Below are positions 33,499 through 41,465 of a stretch of 64,000 nucleotides of DNA, piece by piece (positions within the stretch are counted from its first letter, which is position 1; every line of letters starts with the position of its first letter). The DNA is from CALVGQ01 sp964369385 (GTDB lineage: Bacteria; Bacillota_I; Bacilli_A; Erysipelotrichales; Erysipelotrichaceae). A program made the position numbers and the translations under genes. The stretch lies in contig CAYJEY010000009.1 of the NCBI GenBank assembly GCA_964369385.1, positions 1 to 64,000 of the forward strand, given 5' to 3'. The notes under the pieces are model-generated. The model was not told the DNA's origin. It was given only the letters and a program-made list of their open reading frames with translations, and did no database searches.

Positions 33499-35148
33499 CT
33501 AACTCAATCTAGTGCTTTCGATATGGAGTACTTCATCGCATATATTCATAGTAGAAGAACGATGGGATATAAGCACGATTGTTTTGTCTTGAATCTGTTT
33601 TAGTGATTTTAGTATCACGAGTTCGTTTAAGCTATCTAAATTGCTTGTAGGCTCGTCTAAGAGGATCATCGGAGCTGCATGTAAGAATGCGCGGGCAACT
33701 CCAATGCGCTGACGCTCCCCGCCAGATAGGTTAGCTCCAAGTTCACTAATCATTGTTTCATAACCGTCAGGGAGTGTACTAATAAATTCATGGATATTGG
33801 CTTTTTTACATGCTTCAATAAGCTCTTCATCAGTTGCATTAAATTTTGCAATACGAAGATTATTAGCGATTGTATCATGAAATAAGTGAGTGGTTTGGGT
33901 TACTAGACTTTGATTATTGCGAAGTGAACTTGTATTGATCTTATTGAGGGCAACATTATTGATAGATATTTTCCCACTATCAATATCCCAGAATCGCATC
34001 ATCAATTTAAGCAGAGTGGATTTTCCACTTCCAGATTTCCCATGAATCCCAAGTATTCTATTTTTCTTGATTTCATAGCTGAAGTCTTGAAGAATTGGAT
34101 TACGATCATATGCAAAATTGATTTTCTCAATGGATAGATTTTCAAACTGAACATCTGTTCCATCATCGATTTCATTGACTAGGGGGTGTTCATCAAGGAT
34201 GTCCAGTACGCGATTAGCACTGGCAAATGTTTGAGTAAGACCAACACCGAGGTTTGCAAGAGCACTGACAGCTCCAAATGAAGAAAGGAGCGTGACAACA
34301 GGGATTAATACGAAGTTAAAGCTTACTTCGCCATTCAAATAAAGCGAGCTACTTACAACTAACATGACTACACTTGCGAGTAAAATAGTGGCTTGTGTTA
34401 GTGTTGTGAATAAGTTTCGAGTATGATGAATATTTTTGTTTGTTTTTTCTATCCCTTTGCTTAAATTTAAGATATGTTGTCTACGATTTTCTGTTTGGTG
34501 AAATTGAAGTATTTCTCGATAACCTCGAATACTATCTAAGTAATAACCGTTGAGGTGTCCTAGTTGTTCACGATATTTTGCACCATCATCAAGACTCGTT
34601 CGACCTGCATAAATTGGAATAATAACACCTACAATAATATGAGCAATAAGTAAGATTATTCCAAAGAGTATATGAAATTGTGAAATAAAAATAGTCATAA
34701 TTAGTGTTGTAAACGAAGCAATAAAAATAGGGGATATTGTGTGGGCATAAAATACTTCAAGTAACTCAATATCAGATGTGATAAGTGAGATGAGCTGACC
34801 AGAGTCTTTTCCATCTAATTTTGCCGGAGCGAGTTTTCTTAATGAACGGAATACACGATCACGAATAATGGCAAGGAGCTTAAAGGCTATATAGTGATTG
34901 TGATATTGCTCAATGTAGTGTAAAACACCACGTAGTAGGGCAATGACTATCATTGATACTAATAAATGCATCATTGGAAGTGTTTCAAATCCTAGAACAT
35001 GGAGTATGACATAACTTGCAAGAATCGTAATGAAGGTAGCCATACAATATCCGATGACTCCCATAGTAATGGCAATGATCATTTTGAACTGTAGAGGTCT
35101 AACTAATACTAATAATCTTGATACAATATTTAATTTACTTCTTTGCAT
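33499..35148 (-). CDS. cydC: CydC-like ABC exporter half-transporter
   Basis: This fused membrane-ATPase subunit (549 residues) has six helices, then an ATPase with Walker A GKSGSGKST, signature LSGGERQRIGVARAF, Walker B MILLDEPTSNLD and H-loop LISHRSS. Helix pattern and pairing with a CydD-like gene fit the CydDC family, which exports cysteine/glutathione and is needed for cytochrome bd assembly; cydAB is not in the window, so another substrate is possible. The ATG at 35148 is chosen for its GGAGGAAA site; it overlaps the upstream gene by 14 bp. An in-frame start further upstream lies inside that gene. Confidence 0.75.
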   Translation of the reverse strand: MQRSKLNIVSRLLVLVRPLQFKMIIAITMGVIGYCMATFITILASYVILHVLGFETLPMMHLLVSMIVIALLRGVLHYIEQYHNHYIAFKLLAIIRDRVFRSLRKLAPAKLDGKDSGQLISLITSDIELLEVFYAHTISPIFIASFTTLIMTIFISQFHILFGIILLIAHIIVGVIIPIYAGRTSLDDGAKYREQLGHLNGYYLDSIRGYREILQFHQTENRRQHILNLSKGIEKTNKNIHHTRNLFTTLTQATILLASVVMLVVSSSLYLNGEVSFNFVLIPVVTLLSSFGAVSALANLGVGLTQTFASANRVLDILDEHPLVNEIDDGTDVQFENLSIEKINFAYDRNPILQDFSYEIKKNRILGIHGKSGSGKSTLLKLMMRFWDIDSGKISINNVALNKINTSSLRNNQSLVTQTTHLFHDTIANNLRIAKFNATDEELIEACKKANIHEFISTLPDGYETMISELGANLSGGERQRIGVARAFLHAAPMILLDEPTSNLDSLNELVILKSLKQIQDKTIVLISHRSSTMNICDEVLHIESTRLS

Positions 35149-36859
35149 AAGTACTTTCCTCCAGTTCTTGTTGAGCATACCATAGTTTTGCGTATGTAGT
35201 TTGTCGTGATAAAAGTTCTGTATGGGTTCCACTCTCGACAAGTTCTCCATTTTTTAATACATGAATCAAGTGAGATGGAGTAACATTAGCCAATCGATGT
35301 GAAATCATAATGATCGTCTTTTGTTTAGCAAGTTCATAAATAATTGAAAGAATATCATTTTCACTCTCAACATCAATATTGCTTGTAGCTTCATCAAAGA
35401 TGTACAAGTCTCGATTAGAAAGTAAGGCACGAGCTAGGGCAAGTCTTTGGCATTGCCCACCAGAAAGATTACTCCCTTTCTCTTCAATCAAAGTGTCTAA
35501 TCCTTTCTCACTTTGTAAGAAATTAGCTAAATTAACTTGTTGAAGAACTTCCCAACACGCTGAATCTGATGCATTTGAATCTGCCATGAGTAAGTTCTCC
35601 TTGACGGTTCCTTTAAAGATATATGCGTTTGTAGGGATAAGGGCAACATGCTTTTGCCAATCTGAATAATCAATATTGTTCAAAGAAATATCTCCTATAG
35701 TAATTGAGCCTTGTTGATGCTCATTTATTTTCGTAAGTAAAGAGGCCATAGTTGATTTTCCAGACCCACTCTCCCCAACAATACTAATCAGGCTATTCTT
35801 AGGAAAATGGCAGTTGATGTTTTTTAATACTTGTTTATCACCATAGTAAAATGAGACATCTTTGAAATTTATATCCTCTACGATAAATTGGCTAGAACCT
35901 TCTTGTGAGGGTACCAAATCTAGTAAATCAAATATTTTCTTACTTGCGGCAACACCATTCATTGCAATGTGGAAGTAACTTCCTAGCAGTCTTAGTGGTA
36001 AGAAGAATTCTGCAGATATTAAAGTAATAAAGATTGCCTGGCTTAAGGTAATTGAACCGTTTGAGAAGTTGAGTAAGGCAAAAAAGATACCTAATGCAGC
36101 TCCACCATAGGCGACAATATCCATCACAATGATGGAGTTGAGTTGCATGGATAAAACTTTCATAGTGATGACTCGAAAGTGCTCTGCTTGTTTATTCATT
36201 TGTAGATGTTTACGCTCATCACTTTGATAAATTTTTAAAGTGTTTAACCCTTGTAAGTTCTCAAGAAAATGATCGGATAACTTTAAATACTCTCCCCAAT
36301 ATTTAGCGAGTAAGCGTTTTGCGATTTTTTGAATAATTATAATCGAAATAGGAATTGCAGGAACACATAAAAATAGCACGATAGCTACTTGAGGATGTAT
36401 TGTAAGGACAACTCCAAAGAGGATTATTGGCGCAATCATGGAATAAAAAAATTGTGGTAAATAGCTTGAAAAGTAAATTTCAAGCTGGTCTACTCCTTCA
36501 ACTGAGAGTTGGAGTAATTCAGCAGTAGATAAATCTTTCTTTATTGATTCACGTAGTTTTGTCACTTGCATATAAATTAAATTTCTAAAGACTAGCTTTA
36601 CATTAGATGCTGCAAGATAGCCCTGTTTTCGGGCAAGAAATGTGAACAGTAAACGCAAAAGAATAAGTCCTAAAATAAACAGAACCCTTTTGTATAATGT
36701 ATTTTGATCAAGTGTTTGTAAGTAAAGGTCTGAAAGTGTGATGCTCACGATTGTTATAAATACGATGTTAGAAATCAAACCACCAATTTGAAGCATGAGA
36801 TTAAGTCGAATGTGCGGGATTGCATCAGGTATCGACTTGATTAGTCGCTTATTAATCAC
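35135..36859 (-). CDS. cydD: CydD-like ABC exporter half-transporter
   Basis: This partner subunit (574 residues) has the membrane domain landmark LQLSVEGVDQLEIYFSSYLP, which is characteristic of CydD, then PQFFYSMIAPIILF, and an ATPase with GESGSGKST, LSGGQCQRLALARAL, LYIFDEATSNID and MISHRLANV. The start is a GTG at 36859, 9 bp after AGGAGGT on the minus strand. It overlaps the CydC-like gene at its 3' end. A palindromic operator lies over the presumed start site (36883-36900). Confidence 0.78.
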   Translation of the reverse strand: MINKRLIKSIPDAIPHIRLNLMLQIGGLISNIVFITIVSITLSDLYLQTLDQNTLYKRVLFILGLILLRLLFTFLARKQGYLAASNVKLVFRNLIYMQVTKLRESIKKDLSTAELLQLSVEGVDQLEIYFSSYLPQFFYSMIAPIILFGVVLTIHPQVAIVLFLCVPAIPISIIIIQKIAKRLLAKYWGEYLKLSDHFLENLQGLNTLKIYQSDERKHLQMNKQAEHFRVITMKVLSMQLNSIIVMDIVAYGGAALGIFFALLNFSNGSITLSQAIFITLISAEFFLPLRLLGSYFHIAMNGVAASKKIFDLLDLVPSQEGSSQFIVEDINFKDVSFYYGDKQVLKNINCHFPKNSLISIVGESGSGKSTMASLLTKINEHQQGSITIGDISLNNIDYSDWQKHVALIPTNAYIFKGTVKENLLMADSNASDSACWEVLQQVNLANFLQSEKGLDTLIEEKGSNLSGGQCQRLALARALLSNRDLYIFDEATSNIDVESENDILSIIYELAKQKTIIMISHRLANVTPSHLIHVLKNGELVESGTHTELLSRQTTYAKLWYAQQELEESTYAKK

Positions 36860-36882
36860 TGGGAAGTACCTCCTATTAAAAG

Positions 36883-36932
36883 TTAGTTATGTATAACTAA
36901 TGATAGTTTACCATTAATGGAATAATTTTCAA
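36883..36932 (-). promoter_or_regulatory. promoter and palindromic operator of the cydDC-like operon
   Basis: Minus strand: TTGAAA (36932-36927), 18-nt spacer, AACTAT (36908-36903), then TTAGTTAT-AC-ATAACTAA (36900-36883), a perfect 8-bp inverted repeat over the expected start site. Size and half-site look like a MarR-type operator, but no regulator gene is adjacent. Confidence 0.6.
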
Positions 36933-36959
36933 AGAAAAAGCCAGATGAATTCATCTGAC
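36931..36959 (-). terminator. terminator of the aldo/keto reductase unit
   Basis: On the minus strand GTCAGATGAATTCATCTGGC folds into a near-perfect stem followed by TTTTTCTTT. The core CAGATGAATTCATCTG is a perfect palindrome. Confidence 0.8.
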
Positions 36960-36967
36960 TTAGTTAC

Positions 36968-37888
36968 TTAGGGCAATGTTTTTCCAGAGGCTAAGTATAT
37001 ATCATACCACTCCTGACGTGTGAGTTGGACAGTTGTACTTTCACATAGTTGAATCAATCTTGATGCTGATGCAGTCCCAACAATTGGCTGCATTTGTGCT
37101 GGGTGGCGAAGCAACCAAGCAACGGCAATAGCGTTAGGTTGTACATTATATTTCTGAGCCAATTCTTCTAATTTTTCATTCAAGCACTTATAGTCTGGAT
37201 TGTTTAAGAATGTTCCTTCTTCCCAAGAAGCCTGAACAACTGACCACGGTTGTATTGTGATGTCATGAAGACGGCAATAGTCAAGTACTCCACCATCATG
37301 ATCAATCGAAGGAGAATTTGTCATGTTCATATTTAATCCAGCATCAATCATACCTGAGTGAACGATAGAAAGTTGTAACTGGTTTACTACAAGAGGTACA
37401 TCTACATATTTCTTAAGTAACTCAATTTGATATGGTGTGTGATTGCTTACTCCAAAGTAGCGTACTTTTTTCTCTGCAAGCAGTTGATTGAATGCTTCAT
37501 TGACCTCTTTTGGATCACACAATGCATCTGGTCGGTGCAGTAATAACAAGTCGATGCTACCACATTGTAGACGCTCTAGTGACTCGTTTACACTATTGAT
37601 GATGTGCTCTTTAGAGAAATCATAGCGCTGTCCTGGGACTATGGCACATTTGGTCTGGATGATCATTTGCTTACGCCACTGCGGATGAGCGCGAAGGACT
37701 TCACCAAATAATTGCTCGCTTTTTGTGCGACCATAAATATCCGCGTGATCAAAAAAGTTAATGCCCTGGTTTAATGCTTCTTCTACAAGTTTTTCAACTT
37801 CTGTTACTGTTAAATCGGCAATACGCATCATTCCTAATGCAAGTCTAGAAACTTCTAAATCAGTGTGTTTAATTAAAATTTTTTCCAT
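36968..37888 (-). CDS. aldo/keto reductase
   Basis: This NADPH-dependent (beta/alpha)8 oxidoreductase of the YdhF type (306 residues) acts on an unknown carbonyl substrate. The catalytic tetrad is visible: Asp and Tyr in FFDHADIYG, Lys in IIQTKCAI, His in LLLHRPD. VSNHTPYQIELL and NAIAVAWLLRHPAQMQPIVGT are family signatures for cofactor binding. The ATG at 37888 has AGGAGACTCCCT upstream; a longer in-frame start would overlap the acetyltransferase gene. The two genes, 11 bp apart, form one unit ended by the terminator at 36959. Confidence 0.88.
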   Translation of the reverse strand: MEKILIKHTDLEVSRLALGMMRIADLTVTEVEKLVEEALNQGINFFDHADIYGRTKSEQLFGEVLRAHPQWRKQMIIQTKCAIVPGQRYDFSKEHIINSVNESLERLQCGSIDLLLLHRPDALCDPKEVNEAFNQLLAEKKVRYFGVSNHTPYQIELLKKYVDVPLVVNQLQLSIVHSGMIDAGLNMNMTNSPSIDHDGGVLDYCRLHDITIQPWSVVQASWEEGTFLNNPDYKCLNEKLEELAQKYNVQPNAIAVAWLLRHPAQMQPIVGTASASRLIQLCESTTVQLTRQEWYDIYLASGKTLP

Positions 37889-37899
37889 AGGGAGTCTCC

Positions 37900-38373
37900 T
37901 TATTTTTTTGCGAAATCTTGCAATTGCTGCTCGCTCAAGCGCCATGTTGTCCATTCATTTAATGGCTCAGCATGCAGGGATTGATAAAACTCAATGGAGG
38001 GTTGGTTCCAGTTTAGGCAAACCCATTCCATTCTGCCACAATTCTCTTCTTGGGCAATCTGTGTTAACTTGACAAATAGCTTTTTTCCATAGCCTTTACC
38101 ACGAAATTCTTGTTTTACAAACAAGTCTTCAAGATAAAGTCCTTTTTTTCCTACAAAAGTTGAAAAATTAAAAAAGTATAAAGCAAATCCTACTGTTACC
38201 TCATCTTCTTTTGCAATGATGACTTTTGCGTTTTTTTGGATGAATATTTCATCATATAACTGCTCATCAGTCCATATAATTTGATCTTCCATTTTTTCAT
38301 AAATGGCAATTCCAGTAATTAAGTCTTTGATATCTTGGAAATGCTCAGGTGTTGCCTTAATTATTTCAAACAT
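37900..38373 (-). CDS. GNAT-family N-acetyltransferase (diamine-acetyltransferase-like)
   Basis: The 157-residue acetyltransferase has TVGFALYFFNFSTFVGKKGLYLEDLFV, the acetyl-CoA loop KQEFRGKGYGKKLF and CLNWNQPSIEFYQSLHA. The ...YLEDLFV...FRGKGYG order is that of spermidine/spermine- and thialysine-acetyltransferase-like GNATs, so a polyamine or amino acid substrate is possible but unproven. The ATG at 38373 follows GGAGG. It is co-transcribed with the aldo/keto reductase and divergent from sigG. Confidence 0.85.
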   Translation of the reverse strand: MFEIIKATPEHFQDIKDLITGIAIYEKMEDQIIWTDEQLYDEIFIQKNAKVIIAKEDEVTVGFALYFFNFSTFVGKKGLYLEDLFVKQEFRGKGYGKKLFVKLTQIAQEENCGRMEWVCLNWNQPSIEFYQSLHAEPLNEWTTWRLSEQQLQDFAKK

Positions 38374-38429
38374 ATTATTCCTCCACATACCTCTTTATAT
38401 TACCTTATATTTCCATACTTGAAAAGGTG

Positions 38430-38459
38430 CATAGTTTAAGAAGTGTCTGGGCAAACTTG
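38430..38459 (+). promoter_or_regulatory. candidate forespore (sigma-F/sigma-G type) promoter of sigG
   Basis: GCATA (38430-38434), 15-nt spacer, GGGCAAACTT (38450-38459), which fits the sigma-F pattern GYWTA / GGnrAnAnTw except at one -10 position. B. subtilis sigG is transcribed by sigma-F. The start would fall only ~12 nt before the ATG, just leaving room for the ribosome site, which lowers confidence. Confidence 0.35.
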
Positions 38460-38477
38460 AGTTAATGGAGGTTGTGT

Positions 38478-39251
38478 ATGGGAAAATATAAAGTAGACTT
38501 ATGTGGTGTAAATACAGCAGATTTGCCTGTATTAAAAAATAAAGAAATGATAGAACTGTTTGTGAAGCTACAAGCAGGGGAAACTATGTGTAAGGAACAA
38601 CTAGTGCTAGGCAATTTAAAACTTGTATTAGCGATGTGCCAGCGTTTTGTGCACCGTGTTGACAATATGGATGACTTGTTTCAAATTGGCTGTATTGGCC
38701 TAATTAAGTCGATAGATAATTTTGACTTAAAACATGAAGTGCGCTTTTCAACATATGCAGTACCAATGATATTAGGAGAAATGAAGCGATATTTACGTGA
38801 TAATCAGATGTTACGTGTTTCTCGTCAGCTTAAAGAGCTTGCTTATAAAGTATTACGCGAAAAAGAATTGTACATACATACTCATCAATGTGAGCCTACA
38901 TTTCAACAACTTGCAGATATTCTAAAAGTTACGTCCAAAGAAGTACAAGATAGTCTTGAATGTTTGCAAAGTGTTGTAAGTATTTTTGAGCCAATTTATC
39001 AAGATGATAGTGAAGCACTCTTCTTACTTGACCAAATACAAGATGATAAAGATGAGATCGCTTTATTATCAAATCGATTATCAGTACAAGAATGCATGAG
39101 TCATCTTAGTCCAAAAGAATTTGATATCATTCAACAGCGCTACTATGATGGAAAAACACAAGTAGAAATTGCCAATGAACTTGGTATTTCACAAGCACAA
39201 GTTTCTCGCTTAGAAAAGAATGCCTTAAGGGAAATAAAAAAAGGTTTGTAA
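38478..39251 (+). CDS. sigG: RNA polymerase sporulation sigma factor sigma-G
   Basis: In spore formers this sigma factor directs late forespore transcription. The 257-residue protein begins KYKVDLCGVNTADLPVLKN, which closely tracks the distinctive N-terminus of sigma-G. Region 2 has DDLFQIGCIGLIKSIDNFDL and VRFSTYAVPMILGEMKRYLR; region 4 ends QVEIANELGISQAQVSRLEK. The length equals that of B. subtilis (260). It seems intact. The ATG at 38478 has TGGAGG 6 bp upstream. It is followed by ylmC, sepF, ylmH, divIVA and ileS, the same order as in Bacillus with ylmD, ylmE and ylmG missing. Confidence 0.93.
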   Translation: MGKYKVDLCGVNTADLPVLKNKEMIELFVKLQAGETMCKEQLVLGNLKLVLAMCQRFVHRVDNMDDLFQIGCIGLIKSIDNFDLKHEVRFSTYAVPMILGEMKRYLRDNQMLRVSRQLKELAYKVLREKELYIHTHQCEPTFQQLADILKVTSKEVQDSLECLQSVVSIFEPIYQDDSEALFLLDQIQDDKDEIALLSNRLSVQECMSHLSPKEFDIIQQRYYDGKTQVEIANELGISQAQVSRLEKNALREIKKGL

Positions 39252-39293
39252 TGATTAAATGATAAAAAGCATATACTTGAATGGGTGATAAAT

Positions 39294-39572
39294 ATGCGTT
39301 TAAGCAAGTTAAGTAGTAAGTATGTTATCTCAATTCATGATGGTGAAATTCTAGGTAAAATTCATGATATTGAAATCGATCTCAACCATTTTCAAGTAAA
39401 TGCTTTTTGTATTAAAAAGAAAAAAGGCTTCTTCAGTGAATTGTTTTCATTTTCAAGCAAAGAAAGCAGCGTTGTAGTCAATGTGCAACAAGTAATTTCA
39501 GTAGGTACAGATGTTGTGATCTTGGACTACAATAAACAAGGAAAAAAAACAAGACAAAAAGAGAATATGTGA
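39294..39572 (+). CDS. ylmC: YlmC/YmxH-family PRC-barrel protein
   Basis: This 92-residue PRC-barrel protein starts MRLSKLSSKYVISIHDGEILG, which contains the family's K-x-V-I-x-I-x-x-G-x-x-L-G motif, followed by VVVNVQQVISVGTDVVILD. YlmC/YmxH proteins are linked to sporulation and occur beside sigG; their molecular function is unknown. The ATG at 39294 sits behind GGGTGA; a GTG 9 bp earlier is less likely. Confidence 0.8.
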   Translation: MRLSKLSSKYVISIHDGEILGKIHDIEIDLNHFQVNAFCIKKKKGFFSELFSFSSKESSVVVNVQQVISVGTDVVILDYNKQGKKTRQKENM

Positions 39573-39605
39573 TATAATAATCTCATGTTGAGGAGGACCT
39601 AAGGT

Positions 39606-40016
39606 ATGACAATGAAAAAATTGAAAGACATCATTACTGGTGGGGATGACCAAGAATACGAAGGTATTGATGAAAATGAAGAGCTTACTGATGAAGTATC
39701 AAAACATTATACTCATTATGAAAAGCCCTCTGATAATAAAGCAAGTAAAGTAAGCAGTCAAACTGTACTCGTTTTATTTGAGCCACGTAGTTTAAATGAT
39801 ACTGATGATATCGCATCTCATTTAATCCAAAGAAAAGCAGCTGTTGTGAATATGCATCGTTTAGATAAAGCTACTGCAACTCGTGTGTGTGACTTTTTAG
39901 CAGGTGTTGTTTATGCACTTGATGGAAAAGTGAAACTAGTCGGTGATAATGTATACTTATTTACACCAAAATCAATTGGTGTAGATGGTGACATCGCACT
40001 TCGAAGTGATGACTAG
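39606..40016 (+). CDS. sepF: cell division protein SepF
   Basis: This cytoplasmic protein bundles FtsZ filaments and tethers them to the membrane at septation. In its 136 residues the N-terminal MTMKKLKDIITG is the amphipathic membrane-targeting helix, ~20-50 is an acidic linker, and ~50-130 is the SepF core (VLVLFEPRSLNDTDDIASHL, VVNMHRLDKATATRVCDFLAG, VKLVGDNVYLFTPKSI). The ylmH start overlaps its stop by 8 bp. AGGAGG lies upstream of the ATG. Confidence 0.92.
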   Translation: MTMKKLKDIITGGDDQEYEGIDENEELTDEVSKHYTHYEKPSDNKASKVSSQTVLVLFEPRSLNDTDDIASHLIQRKAAVVNMHRLDKATATRVCDFLAGVVYALDGKVKLVGDNVYLFTPKSIGVDGDIALRSDD

Positions 40017-40749
40017 GATACAAGATAAAAATTCATTATTTGCTAGATGTCTTGATTTGAATCAACAAGCAAAGCGCAAACGTACACAAGTAAGTAGTCC
40101 GTTTTTGAGTGAAGTAGAGTTAGTTCGAGTTCAAGAATTACTTGGAAAGAAAGCACAATTTGTGATCGATGGAGGCTATGCTCAGGCACGAAGATGTCGC
40201 ATAGCTTTTCTTTTTGAAGAAGAAGACTTTAAGAGTGAGGTAGTATGTCTAGTTGCCAAAGTATCTTCTAAGTTTGTCTCACTTACTCATTCAGATGTCC
40301 TAGGGGCATTGATGGGATTAAATATTGAACGTCATCAAATTGGTGATATTCATATTCTCGAGGATGCAATTGTCGTATATTGTACACGTGTAATGAGTGA
40401 ATTTATACAAGCACATTGTACCCAAATTCATCGATTAAAAGTGAAGTTTGAAGTGAGCCTTGAAGAGCGTTTTGCAACACAAAAGTTTGAAACAATCATG
40501 ATTAATGTTGCAAGTCTTAGAATTGATAACGTAGTGAGTTCGTTAGTTCCATGTTCTAGAAAAGAAGCAACAATGTATATTAAATCTCAGAAAGTGTCAA
40601 TAAATCATGAAGTTATTGAAGATTCAAGTAAATTGTGTCATAATAATGATGTTATCTCGATTTCACGATGTGGACGTTTTCAACTCGTTGATGAGGGGAA
40701 AACGTCGCGAAAAGATCGTTGTATTCTAGAAGCTAAGAAGTATTTGTAA
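40009..40749 (+). CDS. ylmH: YlmH-family S4-domain RNA-binding protein
   Basis: This 246-residue protein ends in an S4 RNA-binding domain (RIDNVVSSLVPCSRKEATMYIKSQKVSINHEVI). The N-terminal region contains FLSEVELVRVQELLGK and a beta-rich core (ADVLGALMGLN-type motif, here SDVLGALMGLN). In B. subtilis YlmH (RqcP2-like) binds the large ribosomal subunit and is related to ribosome quality control, and deletion affects division-linked growth. Start ATG at 40009 overlaps the sepF stop, so translation is coupled. Confidence 0.88.
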   Translation: MTRIQDKNSLFARCLDLNQQAKRKRTQVSSPFLSEVELVRVQELLGKKAQFVIDGGYAQARRCRIAFLFEEEDFKSEVVCLVAKVSSKFVSLTHSDVLGALMGLNIERHQIGDIHILEDAIVVYCTRVMSEFIQAHCTQIHRLKVKFEVSLEERFATQKFETIMINVASLRIDNVVSSLVPCSRKEATMYIKSQKVSINHEVIEDSSKLCHNNDVISISRCGRFQLVDEGKTSRKDRCILEAKKYL

Positions 40750-40760
40750 GGGGGAATTTG

Positions 40761-41231
40761 ATGAGCGAGAAAAAAACAGAATTTAGAGTATTAAAATATG
40801 GTTATGATCGCTTTGCGGTAGACTATCAAATGGAAGAATATCAAATTCAAATTGATGCCTTACAAAAAAGGATTGAAACACTTTCTATTCAAAACAAAGA
40901 ATTGAATGACAGCTATGAAGATGTGGCAGGAAAATACAATGAAGTTGTAGAAGGTTTAGAAGGTAAACAAAAAGCCGTGGAAGAAATGGCACGAATTGCC
41001 TTGCGTGAGGCAAATCAAATTGTTTCTACAGCCCATAGTAATGCGGATGCCATTGTGAATGAGGCAATCATTACAGCACGACTAATTTTATCTGAAATTG
41101 AGCAAGTAAGCCGTGATGCAAGTGGAATGCGTGCAGAAATGAAACAACAAGTTGCTGGACTATTGAAAGTAATTGAGGCATTTGAAGTGCCACAAACGCC
41201 AGCATTAAAACAAGTAAAACAAAAACAGTGA
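40761..41231 (+). CDS. divIVA: cell division/polarity protein DivIVA
   Basis: This 156-residue protein binds curved membrane at septa and poles. The N-terminal motif EFRVLKYGYDRFAVDYQMEEY corresponds to the DivIVA F-x-x-x-x-x-GYD-x-x-x-V-D block, followed by coiled coil (~25-70) and a second alpha-helical coil. The first segment is less conserved than in Bacillus (no T-P-x-D-I). The ATG at 40761 has GGGGGA upstream. Position between ylmH and the ileS T-box supports the call. Confidence 0.88.
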   Translation: MSEKKTEFRVLKYGYDRFAVDYQMEEYQIQIDALQKRIETLSIQNKELNDSYEDVAGKYNEVVEGLEGKQKAVEEMARIALREANQIVSTAHSNADAIVNEAIITARLILSEIEQVSRDASGMRAEMKQQVAGLLKVIEAFEVPQTPALKQVKQKQ

Positions 41232-41239
41232 ACAGGACA

Positions 41240-41447
41240 AGCGTCATGTTGTAAGTAAATGACAGAGAGGTTGCGAAGTATGGTGCAAGCAACTCGATAC
41301 AGCATAGATGATATCACCTGGAAGTTGCAGTTTCGATAGAGTAGGAACTGACGTTGTCGGCGTTAACGAATTGAGGGCATGTGCAAACATGAACTAAGGT
41401 GGTACCGCGATATGATTTCGTCCTTAGCTATTAAGGACTTTTTTTAT
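41240..41447 (+). promoter_or_regulatory. T-box riboswitch for isoleucyl-tRNA
   Basis: The leader contains GAGAGG, a specifier region with ATC (41313-41315, an Ile codon), the T-box AAGGTGGTACCGCG (41397-41410) and a terminator GTCCTTA-GCTAT-TAAGGAC (41420-41438) with a long T-run. Uncharged tRNA-Ile binding the T-box bulge should switch terminator to antiterminator and raise ileS expression. Confidence 0.92.
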
Positions 41448-41465
41448 TTTACAGGAGGAAAAAAG

